A stretch of 64,000 nt of DNA from Flavobacterium pisciphilum (GCF_020905345.1 NZ_JAJJMO010000001.1:4774001-4838000), one strand, 5' to 3'; counted from the first letter of the stretch, positions 52,423 to 62,775 are shown. A program made the numbers and translations. Notes: a model not told the origin generated them from the sequence alone.

Positions 52423-54498
52423 TTAAAACTTTACTGTATAGAAATCCATTTTTGACATTCTTCCGTCTTTAAATTGGGCTCTAATTCCGTATTTGTATGT
52501 GGTATTTATGGTAAGTGTTGGATCTGATAACTTTCGTGATTCAGCTTTTAGAATCTGAATTAACTGTAGCGGTTCTTGATTTGTAGCTTTGTATATTTCA
52601 AAACTATCAACATCACTTTCTTTATAATCCCATGATAAATCAATACTTTTTGTGGTTGGATTTGCTTGAGCATAGAATCCTTTTACAGCTGGCTTAACTG
52701 TATATTTTGGTATAAATAGAGCTATTTCAGGTGTAGGATTAGAGACAAGGCCGCTTTCGTCTTTAGCAAAAATCGCATATCTGTAGGTTGCTCCTTCGTT
52801 TGTTTTTTTGTCTTGAAATGATTCTAATTTTGTTACATCATTTAAAATTAATTCCCATTTTTCCTGCTCATTTTCTTTACGATATAATTGATGAGAAGTT
52901 ACATCTTCACTCTGGCTATTAACCCATTCTAAGAAAACGGCACCATCTTTTATTTCATATTTAGTAAATACGGGTGAAGTAGGAGGGATTACATCTGGTT
53001 TTTTAATAATTAATGTTTCAGAAAACGGAGACATATTATAATGTTGATCAACCGCAATGACTCTATAATATACTTTACTATTTAAACTCTTAATAATTAC
53101 TTTATCTTCATAAGTATTTGGCTCGCTCGGACTAACAGTTAATTGGCTAAATTCTTCTTCTGCAGTATTTCCTCTATAAATACGATACCCCATTAAATCT
53201 TTTTCTTTGTTAGGAGCCCATGAAATTTTCACAACGCCCAAGCTATCAATTATCCCTTTTAATCCAATTGGTTTTGATGGTGGAATTGAATCTACAGGTT
53301 GTACTAGCATAGGAAATGAAGTTCTGCTATTCCCTTGTTTTCCTACTGCCGTAATGGTAAAATAATTGGTTGACGAAAGTTTGTTATAGGTTACAGAACG
53401 ATTTTTTGGAGGAATGTTCTTTAGTACTGTAGTATATTTTTCGTTATCATAATCAGAACGATTAAGTTCAAAACTTGATATTTCTTGGTTTCCTTCCTCA
53501 GGAAACTCCCAAGATAATGTAACTGTAGTATCATCCTTAAATTCTTTTACTGTAAGATGAGGTACAAATTTTAATAAAGATTTGCCTTTCCCAGTAATTA
53601 TTTCTGAGTAGGGGCTTAGCTCTCCAAAAGGTGATATACCTTGAATTCTATAGCTGTAGGGCTTGTTATTAGCAATTGAATCTACGTAAAAAATACGATT
53701 GTTATTTGCGTTTTCTTGGTTTAGACTTGTGTATGGTTTATCAGTAATTCTTTCAAAGGTTTTTTTATCTGTAGAACGTTCTACGTAATAACTGCCATAT
53801 GCATGTGATAGAATTTTAAAATTCCAGCTTAACATAGTGCTGTTATCATTAAAATGGGCAGTGAAGTCCATTGGTTTAGGTAGTGGTTCATATTCTTTTA
53901 ATCCTACAAAAACACCTCCATAATCAATACTCATTTCACTTTCAGGTACATTTGATGAAACTCTATATGCGTATTTCTCGTTTTGTTTTGCTGTTTTATC
54001 TTCAAAGCCTAATCCAGCTTTTTTAGCAATTTCAAAATCTTTATCAGCAGTAAATAATGCAAACGTAAATCTTTGCTCAGTTTCTTCTGAAAGATTTATA
54101 ATAGTTTCTAATTTATCAGTTCCAGTAACTGCAAAATCCTCCCCATAAATAGCCTGAGCAACGATTGCTGCATTATCATTATTATCAATTAATTTTTCCC
54201 AAGCTTCGATTGGATCCGGTTTTGAAACTTTGGATAAAATTATTCTTTCTGGTGGTGATAAAGTTCTATTATCTCTAGTTACAGTATATCTTTCTACTAA
54301 ATAGCCATAAATATTTAATTTTTTCCATGCTATGGGATCGGTAACTGCCCAACGTAATAATATTTTATCTTTTTGTATTCTTGCTATGACTTGTATTTCA
54401 GGTTTTTTTTCTGTTGTAATGGCCTCTTCCGTTTTATTTTGGGAGAAGCAATTGCTGATTATTGTAAAAAAAAGTATAGTTATAATTCTAAGCTTCAT
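52423..54498 (-). CDS. Exported fibronectin type III repeat protein
   Basis: A 691-aa protein with signal peptide (1-19, ending SNCFSQ). About five fibronectin-III-like units follow, seen as repeated KISWAPNKEKDLMGYRIYRG, VFLEWVNSQSEDVTSHQLYR and IDLSWDYKESDVDSFEIYK stretches with matching YRYAIFAKDESG-type ends. No catalytic motif and no T9SS tail are visible. It begins 1 base after the stop of the 1552-aa gene. It is probably a surface or periplasmic binding/scaffold component. Confidence 0.75.
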   Translation of the reverse strand: MKLRIITILFFTIISNCFSQNKTEEAITTEKKPEIQVIARIQKDKILLRWAVTDPIAWKKLNIYGYLVERYTVTRDNRTLSPPERIILSKVSKPDPIEAWEKLIDNNDNAAIVAQAIYGEDFAVTGTDKLETIINLSEETEQRFTFALFTADKDFEIAKKAGLGFEDKTAKQNEKYAYRVSSNVPESEMSIDYGGVFVGLKEYEPLPKPMDFTAHFNDNSTMLSWNFKILSHAYGSYYVERSTDKKTFERITDKPYTSLNQENANNNRIFYVDSIANNKPYSYRIQGISPFGELSPYSEIITGKGKSLLKFVPHLTVKEFKDDTTVTLSWEFPEEGNQEISSFELNRSDYDNEKYTTVLKNIPPKNRSVTYNKLSSTNYFTITAVGKQGNSRTSFPMLVQPVDSIPPSKPIGLKGIIDSLGVVKISWAPNKEKDLMGYRIYRGNTAEEEFSQLTVSPSEPNTYEDKVIIKSLNSKVYYRVIAVDQHYNMSPFSETLIIKKPDVIPPTSPVFTKYEIKDGAVFLEWVNSQSEDVTSHQLYRKENEQEKWELILNDVTKLESFQDKKTNEGATYRYAIFAKDESGLVSNPTPEIALFIPKYTVKPAVKGFYAQANPTTKSIDLSWDYKESDVDSFEIYKATNQEPLQLIQILKAESRKLSDPTLTINTTYKYGIRAQFKDGRMSKMDFYTVKF

Positions 54499-54499
54499 G

Positions 54500-57400
54500 C
54501 TAATTTGATTTATTAAATGTGAAAATTGAACTAGTTCCTGTTTGACCTCCTGGAAGTATATAATTCAATTTAATGTTATAAGTGCCTTGTTTTATAAATG
54601 GAAATTGACCATTAATAATATAATTGTATTTTGTAATCATTTCTTGATTTAGTGTATTCAAGTACTTATTAACTACTTTATATCGTATGTCTATAAAATC
54701 ATTTTTATAATAAAATGGTAGATTATATCGGAAAGGCAAGTATTCTTTAAGCATGAAACTGGTAGGATTATTTATGATATAATCCTGATACCACGCCAGT
54801 GTCTCTACACCTTTAGTAGGAGGGATTCCTACTATATTAGTATCTCTGTTGACAGTTATAGTTCCTTCTAATGGGTATCCTTTATAAATTAATGGATAGA
54901 TTTCATTTTTGTAATAACTATCATCTAGAATAGCTTCAGCATTTACTAATGGTATATTTAGAGTTTTTTCATTGCCTATTATTTCTATTTCATCAAAAGG
55001 TTCTGTTGATGTATTAAGAGATTGTAGTGCATGTACATCAGAATAAATGATCTCCACTAATGTTTGTTTAGGTTTTTTTGCTGCCAATTTTTCCTGAAAA
55101 GTATTGTATTGACTGGTGTTAAAATTATATTGTAATAATTCAACTCCTTGGCCACCAGAGATAGTTTCAGTTAGTTTATTACTTTTGGTTTCTATATTTG
55201 CATCTGAGCCTAAATCTTGTTTCTCATAATTTTCAGTCAAGTTTGCGTTAGCTTCTGTCTTCGGTTCTAGTGTCATCAAAGAGATATTATATTGCTTTAA
55301 AGTTTGTAAAGAAGGTAAATCAATACTAACTTTTTTAAGATTAGCATTATAAGCTATTGATGTAGAACTTGTTTTGTCACCAGTTTTATAAAAAGCTTTT
55401 TGTGATTGTCCAGCCTTTAAATCAAATAAATAGGGTTGACCTTGTTTTAAGACAACATATGCTTGTTTTGATTCATTTTGATACACGTATTTTTGATCAA
55501 AAACAGGGTAAGAATAAGCGACATTACTAACAGGAATATTGTTTGGAGCAATGCCTGTTGTAAAATTTCTTATTTCAGTCTCAGTCGCTATTTGGCCATT
55601 CTGATAAATGGTTTTCCATGATCCATTGACATTTTCTTGAAAACTTACTTTTGCTGTTGTAGTTAAATTCGAATTTTGAGGTAATATGTCAAATGGGGTA
55701 AATGTTACCAAATCTTTGTTCGTGTTCCATGATAATTCACCTATAAGTGGGATGCCATCTTTTTTAACAGTAAACTCTTCTAATTTTAATTTATACGTTT
55801 TTATTCCACTATCTTCTTCGATAGTAAAATTCTTTTCAATAGGCATATTAAATCCAACTTGAGGAAGAGCAAAAACATCAACATCTTTTGAGCCTTCAGC
55901 AGGAGTTACGTCTGCAATTGTTTTAAGGCCACCTAGCGGACTATCAGTAATGAACTCGCATTGCTTTCCAAACTCTAATTTAAATCTGAAGCGTCCTTTA
56001 ACAGCTCCACCTAGTAAGCTGAAATTACCTCCTAGATAACCTCTAATCCATACAGGGTTGGGTAATTTGGCTTGTAAAAGAACTGCTCCACCACCTTTTA
56101 TAATCGATAGCTTCTTTCGGATCATAAGTATTTTAATCTTTATGCCTAATTCTCCTTGTAAGTAGGCATAGGATTGGCCATTTGCATACCAGCCATTTAT
56201 TCCAATTTGTCCAGAACCTTTACATGCTGCTTCACCATAATCTTTTACCATTATATCAAAACCAAATCCTGCTTGAAAGTTTGCGTAGAAAATTAGAAAA
56301 GTCAAGTCACCAGTTTTTAGGCTAAAATCAGATCCAAAGGCAAAGCCTTTTCCTGACGAAATACTATTTTCGTCTCGCATATAATCTAATTTAGCTACTT
56401 CTATTCCTAAAATTTGTGCTACAATAGCAGGGGGAGGAGGACTTCCTGGGATGTCATCTCCTAACATAAAATAACCACCAGCTTCTACTTCTATAGGTCC
56501 AATTGCTAGTTTTATTCCTAAACGATCAGTAGGAGTACCCATGTGGATATACCATTTATCAGGACCAAAATGCAGTACAGCCCAACCAGCTCTATTACCA
56601 GATGCACGACCTTTTATAAAACCTCCAGGAGTGTCAATATATAAATCGAATGTACCATGTAAAGTCTTAGATCTGAAGTCATATTCGATAGCAGCAAAAG
56701 CATTAATACCCATAGATTGTTTTACGGTATTAGGATACAATTGCTCAGCAGCTTTTGATAAATTTGAAGTTTTTAATGCCTCTAAAGCAACTTTAGATAA
56801 TAAAGATTCATTTTCGGCAACAGCTTTTAAAGCACCTTTTAAAGCATCAGCTCCCGGTATCTCAAAAGGTTGCATTACGTGACCTTCCCCATAAAGACTA
56901 ATTCTGTTTATACCTCCATGTGTATTAAATGCAATTTCAAAACCTGCACCTCCCCAAAAGGCATCAGCTGTTGCAGTTCCTGCAAATTTCAGCATAGCCT
57001 TGACTCCAAGTGCAGAATCAATATCTGGAACATAATTAGAACCCGATGCTACAAACGAAGAGCTAAAGCCATCTTTCCTCATTTTATAGTAAGCACCACC
57101 ACCAAAGCCTTTGAAGGTAATTGCACCAGCAGGTATATTAAGATTGTCAACCATTGCATCTACATACCAATATCTAAATGTAGTAGAACCAAAAATGGCA
57201 TTTGCTTCTACGGATATTCCTCCGGTAAAATCAGCGCCCACCATTCCTTTAAAGCCATTACCATAAACGGGATCATTATCCATTATAGTGATGCTTCCCT
57301 TAAATTTCACTCCCCCTAAATCAGCAGAAACTTTGATTTCTTCAAATTTAAGATGGTCAAATTTCCATTTTTGGATTCCTGCATTTTTAGCAAATTTACC

Positions 57401-59158
57401 AACAACATAAAATTTAGTTTGCCCCTTAAATTGATCCTTCATCAAATTGATGGCTATATCTATTTTTAAGCTTGCCGATTCATCATTTGCTATTAGGGCT
57501 ATTTCGTTTATTGTAATAGGAAAGTTGCTGACTTTAGCATCATCTTCGGCAGTGTTTTTATAGCCAAAATAATCTGCTTTTATATAAGGAACTACGGTTT
57601 GCAATTGTAAATTTTGGAAAGTAACGCCTTTAAAGTTTACTGTTTCCTTTGTGTCAGTTTCTGATTCAGGAGTATTACTTCCTTTTATAGCCAAGCTTCC
57701 GTAAAGAACAGCTTTAGGTAAAAAAACGCCTTCTTTTACTTTTAACTCTACATAAGAGTTTTTTTCAATTTTAGCGTTAGCTTTAAATAGTTGAAAACAG
57801 ATATCGTTTTTAACCTCAGCTTTTAAAAGATATTCATTATCTATTGGATTAATGATTGCTTTGTAACCAAGTTCACTTCTTACACCTGGTTTGCATTGTT
57901 TGGATGGATCAGTTACAGGTAAAACGATGTCTCCATCAAATCCAGCGTATGTTAAAGCATTTGCTCTAAATCCTAATTCAATATGATTAACAGAAAACTG
58001 CCAGCCAGAAGCGCTTCCTTTACCTAAATCCAAGACATTTTCTGCAGAGAAGTTACCAGAAACTCCCATTCGATCAATTAATAAATCGGTAGCTTTGAAA
58101 ACAATTCGTTCGTTTGTTTCTTTATTCTTAAATTGTGATGGTAAAACTACTTTTAAGGATTTTACATAAAGACCTCTCCATAAATTTTCATTTCCAGGAA
58201 CCAGATAATCTTTTTGATAGTCTTTTGGCCAAGTGACATCGGTAGAATTCCGAATATCACTAAAATCGATTACTGCTTTATTTAACTCAAAGCAAGTACC
58301 TTTATAATTTGTTAATTGAAAACTAGGTAATGATATTTCTACCAAGATATCATTCCAGTTAGATACTATTGTTTTAAATTTTGCTTGGACTTTTTGAGGA
58401 AATGGGATGACGTTATAATTGCTGTCAACAGGTTCTAATAAACTTCTAGAAAAGACTACATCGGCAGTTATTCCAAGTTCTTTAAAACCATTACAATCTA
58501 TGGTTACGTAGGTTTGGTTTGTTACTTCACCAGTAGCCATATCCATACCTCCTTTTAATATTAATAATAGTTTCTCACCATTTATTTTTATAGGAGCATC
58601 GCCTAGTAATACCAAACTAGTGTTTCCTACTAAACCTCCTTTGTGTGATAATTTAATATTGTTTGCTCCAAAGAAAAGTTCTTTAGCCTTGCCTAATGAA
58701 TCACGCTGGGGAAGAACTATTTTAACAAAAGCAGTTAGTTCTGTATATTGAGGAGTGAATTTTGCATTACTAATTCCCAAAGTGTATTGAATACCACCAA
58801 TTGTTTTTTTGATACCCAAAGGCAGCATTGATAAACTTTTTGGCTCTAATAAGTCAGTTAGGTTTTCATTTTTATCAATCTCTTTAAAAACTTCAATAGC
58901 CTTATTCAAATTCTCATTTGTAGAGTTTGAAATTGGGTAGTTCTTTTTGATATAAGTATTAGTAAACTCGCTTTCGGTATTTAGGGAATGCGGAGTTAAA
59001 TTAGTAGCTTTTCCTTGAGAAAGTAGCTTTATAATCGAATTGTTCTTGTTAATACTGTTTATAGTATCTCTATTAATATTAGAAAAACTATTAAAACTTA
59101 TAAGAAATAAAACAAAAGTTAAGATAAAAGAGGAGAACTTCGTGGTAATTTTTTTCAA
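54500..59158 (-). CDS. Unrecognised 1552-aa exported protein, first gene of the accessory locus
   Basis: A signal peptide (about 1-27, FILTFVLFLISFNSFS) is followed by a very long, beta-rich body without a motif I recognise. Residues about 620-1060 are Gly-rich and amphipathic (GGAYYKMRKDGFSSSF, GEGHVMQPFEIPGADALKG, RGYLGGNFSLLGGAVKGRF), compatible with a barrel or a beta-solenoid. A PPPP linker (GDDIPGSPPPPAI) and an Ig-like region (about 1085-1200) follow. No T9SS tail is seen. It is the leading gene of the run, so its abundance may set that of the system. Confidence 0.6.
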   Translation of the reverse strand: MKKITTKFSSFILTFVLFLISFNSFSNINRDTINSINKNNSIIKLLSQGKATNLTPHSLNTESEFTNTYIKKNYPISNSTNENLNKAIEVFKEIDKNENLTDLLEPKSLSMLPLGIKKTIGGIQYTLGISNAKFTPQYTELTAFVKIVLPQRDSLGKAKELFFGANNIKLSHKGGLVGNTSLVLLGDAPIKINGEKLLLILKGGMDMATGEVTNQTYVTIDCNGFKELGITADVVFSRSLLEPVDSNYNVIPFPQKVQAKFKTIVSNWNDILVEISLPSFQLTNYKGTCFELNKAVIDFSDIRNSTDVTWPKDYQKDYLVPGNENLWRGLYVKSLKVVLPSQFKNKETNERIVFKATDLLIDRMGVSGNFSAENVLDLGKGSASGWQFSVNHIELGFRANALTYAGFDGDIVLPVTDPSKQCKPGVRSELGYKAIINPIDNEYLLKAEVKNDICFQLFKANAKIEKNSYVELKVKEGVFLPKAVLYGSLAIKGSNTPESETDTKETVNFKGVTFQNLQLQTVVPYIKADYFGYKNTAEDDAKVSNFPITINEIALIANDESASLKIDIAINLMKDQFKGQTKFYVVGKFAKNAGIQKWKFDHLKFEEIKVSADLGGVKFKGSITIMDNDPVYGNGFKGMVGADFTGGISVEANAIFGSTTFRYWYVDAMVDNLNIPAGAITFKGFGGGAYYKMRKDGFSSSFVASGSNYVPDIDSALGVKAMLKFAGTATADAFWGGAGFEIAFNTHGGINRISLYGEGHVMQPFEIPGADALKGALKAVAENESLLSKVALEALKTSNLSKAAEQLYPNTVKQSMGINAFAAIEYDFRSKTLHGTFDLYIDTPGGFIKGRASGNRAGWAVLHFGPDKWYIHMGTPTDRLGIKLAIGPIEVEAGGYFMLGDDIPGSPPPPAIVAQILGIEVAKLDYMRDENSISSGKGFAFGSDFSLKTGDLTFLIFYANFQAGFGFDIMVKDYGEAACKGSGQIGINGWYANGQSYAYLQGELGIKIKILMIRKKLSIIKGGGAVLLQAKLPNPVWIRGYLGGNFSLLGGAVKGRFRFKLEFGKQCEFITDSPLGGLKTIADVTPAEGSKDVDVFALPQVGFNMPIEKNFTIEEDSGIKTYKLKLEEFTVKKDGIPLIGELSWNTNKDLVTFTPFDILPQNSNLTTTAKVSFQENVNGSWKTIYQNGQIATETEIRNFTTGIAPNNIPVSNVAYSYPVFDQKYVYQNESKQAYVVLKQGQPYLFDLKAGQSQKAFYKTGDKTSSTSIAYNANLKKVSIDLPSLQTLKQYNISLMTLEPKTEANANLTENYEKQDLGSDANIETKSNKLTETISGGQGVELLQYNFNTSQYNTFQEKLAAKKPKQTLVEIIYSDVHALQSLNTSTEPFDEIEIIGNEKTLNIPLVNAEAILDDSYYKNEIYPLIYKGYPLEGTITVNRDTNIVGIPPTKGVETLAWYQDYIINNPTSFMLKEYLPFRYNLPFYYKNDFIDIRYKVVNKYLNTLNQEMITKYNYIINGQFPFIKQGTYNIKLNYILPGGQTGTSSIFTFNKSN

Positions 59159-59534
59159 TTTTCTGGTAGGTTGGTTTGGTATTAAGTTGTAAATTAATGA
59201 ATTAATATAACTTAATTAAATGATTTATGGGCGCCTAAATATATATAATTATTAATAGGAAAATAATGGTTTATAAAAAGTTATAAAAGTTTTTTTTGTC
59301 AATACATATAGGACTTATCTGAGGTAAATAATCCGGCGAAAATAGGAGGCATCTTGTCTTTCTACAATACCCACTTTTGGTGATTTTTGGTACCTTATTT
59401 AAAAAAAAATACAAATTAAGTGTTGAATTCTTAATTATGATGTCATTATAAATTATAAAAGTATAGTAATAAGCTCTTTCGTTTCAAACCTAGACAATCT
59501 AAGATATAATTCTTCACAGATTTACTGGTTATAA
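59159..59534. other. Upstream region of the accessory locus
   Basis: A gene-free AT-rich stretch between yebC and the accessory locus; with the yebC terminator it makes a 429-base gap. I see no ORF or palindromic operator. A weak promoter candidate lies at 59276-59302. Confidence 0.4.
59276..59302 (-). promoter_or_regulatory. Possible promoter of the accessory locus
   Basis: Minus-strand TTG (59302-59300), 16 bases, then TAACTTTT (59283-59276): close to TTG-N17-23-TANNTTTG but with the final G changed and the spacer one base short. It lies about 120 bases before the first gene. Confidence 0.25.
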
Positions 59535-59562
59535 CAAAAAAAACTCCAGATTTCTCTGGAGT
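59535..59562 (-). terminator. Terminator after yebC
   Basis: AACTCCAGA (59542-59550) pairs with TCTGGAGTT (59554-59562); the A-run at 59535-59541 gives the U-tract on the minus strand. Confidence 0.85.
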
Positions 59563-59587
59563 TTAGTAGATGTATAAAGTAAAAGAA

Positions 59588-60301
59588 TTACTCTTCTTTC
59601 ATGGTATGATATACGTTCATTACGTCATCATCTTCTTCAATTTTTTCGATAAGTTTTTCCACATCAGCAATTTGATCTTCAGTAAGTTCTTTTGTTATTT
59701 GTGGGATGCGCTCAAAACCAGAAGATAAAATTTCAATACCTCTATTTTCTAGTTCTTTTTGTAAAGCACCAAAGCTTCCAAAAGGAGCGTAGATTAAGAT
59801 ACCATCTTCATCTTCAAAAACTTCTTCAGCACCAAAATCAATTAATTCTAATTCCAATTCCTCAGGATCAAGGTTACCTTTAGGTATTCTGAAATTACAA
59901 GTGTGATCAAACATAAATTCAACAGAACCCTGAGTACCCATTGTTCCGTTACATTTATTAAAGTAACTACGAATATTGGCAACAGTACGGTTATTATTAT
60001 CCGATGCAGTTTCTATTAATATAGCAATTCCGTGAGGTGCATAACCTTCAAATAAAATTTCTTTATAGTTAGCAGTATCTTTATTGCTGGCATTTTTTAT
60101 AGCGCGCTCAACGTTGTCTTTCGGCATGTTGGCAGCTTTTGCATTTTGTATAACAGCTCTAAGTCTAGAATTGGCATCTGGATTAGGGCCACCTTCTTTA
60201 ACAGCCATTACAATATCTTTACCAATTCGGGTAAATGTTTTGGCCATTGCTGACCAACGCTTCATTTTTCTACCTTTTCTAAATTCAAACGCTCTTCCCA
60301 T
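59588..60301 (-). CDS. yebC: YebC/PmpR family protein (TACO1 family)
   Basis: A 237-aa cytoplasmic protein of the universally conserved YebC family, reported as transcriptional regulators and, more recently, as helpers of ribosomes stalled on proline runs. Family landmarks are the start MGRAFEFRKGRKMKRWSAMAKTF, KAANMPKDNVERAIKNAS, YEG-type FEGYAPHGIAILIE, and a C-terminal IEDDDDVMNVYH-like acidic end. It has its own promoter and terminator. Confidence 0.93.
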   Translation of the reverse strand: MGRAFEFRKGRKMKRWSAMAKTFTRIGKDIVMAVKEGGPNPDANSRLRAVIQNAKAANMPKDNVERAIKNASNKDTANYKEILFEGYAPHGIAILIETASDNNNRTVANIRSYFNKCNGTMGTQGSVEFMFDHTCNFRIPKGNLDPEELELELIDFGAEEVFEDEDGILIYAPFGSFGALQKELENRGIEILSSGFERIPQITKELTEDQIADVEKLIEKIEEDDDVMNVYHTMKEE

Positions 60302-60324
60302 TGCTGATTTTTTATTTTGAGTTG

Positions 60325-60353
60325 CAAAAATACAGTTATTAGTTATTTTACAA
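60325..60353 (-). promoter_or_regulatory. Probable yebC promoter (TTG-N18-TATTTTTG)
   Basis: On the minus strand, TTG (60353-60351) is followed after 18 bases by TATTTTTG (60332-60325), 23 bases before the ATG. Confidence 0.6.
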
Positions 60354-60397
60354 AAACAAACGCTATTCTTTTTTTAAATTATGTTTTATTTAAACTG

Positions 60398-60425
60398 TAA
60401 GATGTGAGAAGTAAGATGTAAATTG
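60398..60425. repeat. Short intergenic repeat copies
   Basis: TAAGATGTGAGAA (60398-60410) and TAAGATGTAAATTG (60412-60425) are two adjacent variants of the repeat seen after ltaE at 30001-30014. A further pair, GTCACTG twice, lies about 100 bases on. Confidence 0.4.
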
Positions 60426-60554
60426 AGATTATATACTACACAAACGAAATAAGATTATCCACAGATTTAGTAGAACGGTGTATGAATCACTACAAGTCTT
60501 GTTATTTAACTTCTATAAGTACGTCACTGCAAACTGTCACTGAATACTGAATAA

Positions 60555-62585
60555 CTACCTAGCTGCATTAAAATCATTGATAATATTTACAGCCTCATTT
60601 AAATAAGGATTAGTCTTAAGGTTATTAATTTGGTATTGATTCATAGTTTTCTCAGTAGGATGAATCCCTAAAAGGAATCGGTTTACAGTCGAGTTATATA
60701 CATCCAGAGGATCATTCTTAGTGTTGTAAGAAACGATTTCTTCCCATAAGCTAGATCTTGTTTTTTTCTGAACAAAGACAGAGTCTAAGGTCATCGGAAT
60801 CTCAGTTCGAGGAGTATTAACCAGTTGATCTATTTTCTTGTTTATTGTAATTATATTATTAAAATAATCACTAGCAGCAACTCTTATACTACTATCATCT
60901 GACAAAGCATTTATCAAGCTCCTTTTTACGTAAGGTCTAAATTTCAGGACAGGAATAATCGAATCATTTTTAATTGCAGTTGGGAAGTTTTTTTCTTTTT
61001 GAATAATGTTTTCATAAAATTCAGGAAGAACCACATCAGGAGTTATACCTATATATTGGTGGCTTTTTCCAGTTATTCGATAAAATTTATTAATTGTTAT
61101 TTTCAAGAAATCAGTGTTTTTATCCTCATCCAATGATTGTATTGTTTGCATAGTCGCTTTGCCTAGCGTAGTACTTCCTAATAGCAAAGCGCGATTGTAA
61201 TCCTGCATAATAGATGCAAAAAACTCACTAGCCGATGCTGTATTACCATTAACCAAAACAACAACAATACCTTTGTAGAGCATTCCTTTGTAAGGGTCGT
61301 TAATAACCGATTGTTCCTTTTTATTATCTACAACAATCGAGATAGGACCGCTATCGATAAACATTCCAGCTAGTTTTATAGCCTCTTCCATAGATCCACC
61401 ACCATTATCGATTAAATCAATAACGAGGCCTTTGATGTTATCTTTCTGTAGTTTTATAATCTCTTTGGCAGTATCATCAGCACAACCTTTTCCGCTATTA
61501 CCTTCTAAATCGGCATAAAAGCTAGGGATTTTTATATAACCAATCTTACTCTCTTTACCTATTATAAAACTAAAAACAGAGTTTTCTTCATCCTTCATGA
61601 TTTGTTTTTCGATATAAACATCAAAACTTTTTCCTGAATTTCTTTTAAGTGTAAGTGTTATACTTTTGTTTGATTCAGATAAAATCATACTCGAAATGGA
61701 TTCAAGTGTAGCGCACGAAACTTTTAAAGTTTCCTTTTGGTTAGAGATAGAGATAATTTGGTCCCCTTTCTTTATTTGGCCTGTTTGAAAAGCAGGGCCA
61801 TTTGGATCCAATTCAGCAACAATAATTTCGTTTCTTTCATTCAGATTCACATTCATTCCTAATGATAAGTGTTCTTTAGATAGAGAAGCAACAAAGCTAG
61901 ATTTTGAGTCATTGCTAAAATAAGCCGTATGAGGGTCAAAGTAAGTGCAGAAGTAATTGTATAGTTTCTCTTGAGGTTTTTTCTCCGTTTGCAAAAGAGT
62001 ATTAATTCGACATATCTCATTATCGATAACTGACTTTTTATAAGTAGCTTCAAGAGATTTAAAATTTGTTTTAAGTGAGTCTAGATTGGAACTCACCTCA
62101 GCAATTTGATCTAAGATTTCATAACGCATTTTCTTGCGCCATACTTTCTCAACTTCGTTTTCCTTCATATATACGGGGAACGATTTTTTATAGAACCGAA
62201 TCGTATCTTTTGCAGAATAATCAATAGGATCAGCTAAAATTTTTTGTAAAGCAACTTTATTTCTTATGAGACCATTTCTATATTTAGAAATAATGTCATT
62301 CAAGAAAGTGCAATCTTTATTGAGAATGAAATTGTCAATATTCAATCGGTATTTTTTGACAAGAGCATCATATTCTGACTTTAGGAGGATGTTTCTAGAA
62401 GAGTCTAGATCATCAATTAAGTTGTCAAAAACAAAAACCGATAGACTATCATCTACCGGTTTAGGTTGAATATGTTCGCTTTGAATAAGCGTATTTATTT
62501 TAGTTAAAACTTCACATGTAGAGTCACTATTTTGACCAAACAGAGAGAAACTAAGAAGCAGAAATACTAATGAAAAATTTTTCAT
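60555..62585 (-). CDS. C-terminal processing peptidase (S41, Prc/CtpA-like)
   Basis: An exported serine peptidase that cuts proteins near their C-termini in the envelope. The 676-aa product has a signal peptide (1-17, ending SLFGQ), an N-terminal helical region (about 20-220), a PDZ domain (about 230-315, LSLGMNVNLNERNEIIVAEL, GPAFQTGQIKKGDQI) and the S41 domain. That domain has LIDNGGGSMEEAI, the nucleophile in GNTASASEFF and the general-base Lys in LGKATMQ. It follows gcvT, on the same strand, by 190 bases that contain nothing recognisable. Confidence 0.9.
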   Translation of the reverse strand: MKNFSLVFLLLSFSLFGQNSDSTCEVLTKINTLIQSEHIQPKPVDDSLSVFVFDNLIDDLDSSRNILLKSEYDALVKKYRLNIDNFILNKDCTFLNDIISKYRNGLIRNKVALQKILADPIDYSAKDTIRFYKKSFPVYMKENEVEKVWRKKMRYEILDQIAEVSSNLDSLKTNFKSLEATYKKSVIDNEICRINTLLQTEKKPQEKLYNYFCTYFDPHTAYFSNDSKSSFVASLSKEHLSLGMNVNLNERNEIIVAELDPNGPAFQTGQIKKGDQIISISNQKETLKVSCATLESISSMILSESNKSITLTLKRNSGKSFDVYIEKQIMKDEENSVFSFIIGKESKIGYIKIPSFYADLEGNSGKGCADDTAKEIIKLQKDNIKGLVIDLIDNGGGSMEEAIKLAGMFIDSGPISIVVDNKKEQSVINDPYKGMLYKGIVVVLVNGNTASASEFFASIMQDYNRALLLGSTTLGKATMQTIQSLDEDKNTDFLKITINKFYRITGKSHQYIGITPDVVLPEFYENIIQKEKNFPTAIKNDSIIPVLKFRPYVKRSLINALSDDSSIRVAASDYFNNIITINKKIDQLVNTPRTEIPMTLDSVFVQKKTRSSLWEEIVSYNTKNDPLDVYNSTVNRFLLGIHPTEKTMNQYQINNLKTNPYLNEAVNIINDFNAAR

Positions 62586-62775
62586 AAATCGAGTATCAAC
62601 ATTTAAACTAAAATTACACTAATTTTTTTGATAAAACGAGTATAATCTCACTAAAATACTGATTCCGAAATAGAATCTAACCACAGATTAAATTGATTTC
62701 AATGATAAAACAGAGCTAATCATTTTAAGCTGTGGTATATAAGGTAAGCCTTAGTATAGTGCTTTTAAATATAAA

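Noticed and set aside
34114..59158. Prophage, integrative element or contractile injection system
   Set aside because: No integrase, att-like direct repeats, tail tube, sheath, baseplate or ATPase genes were seen, and no flanking tRNA.
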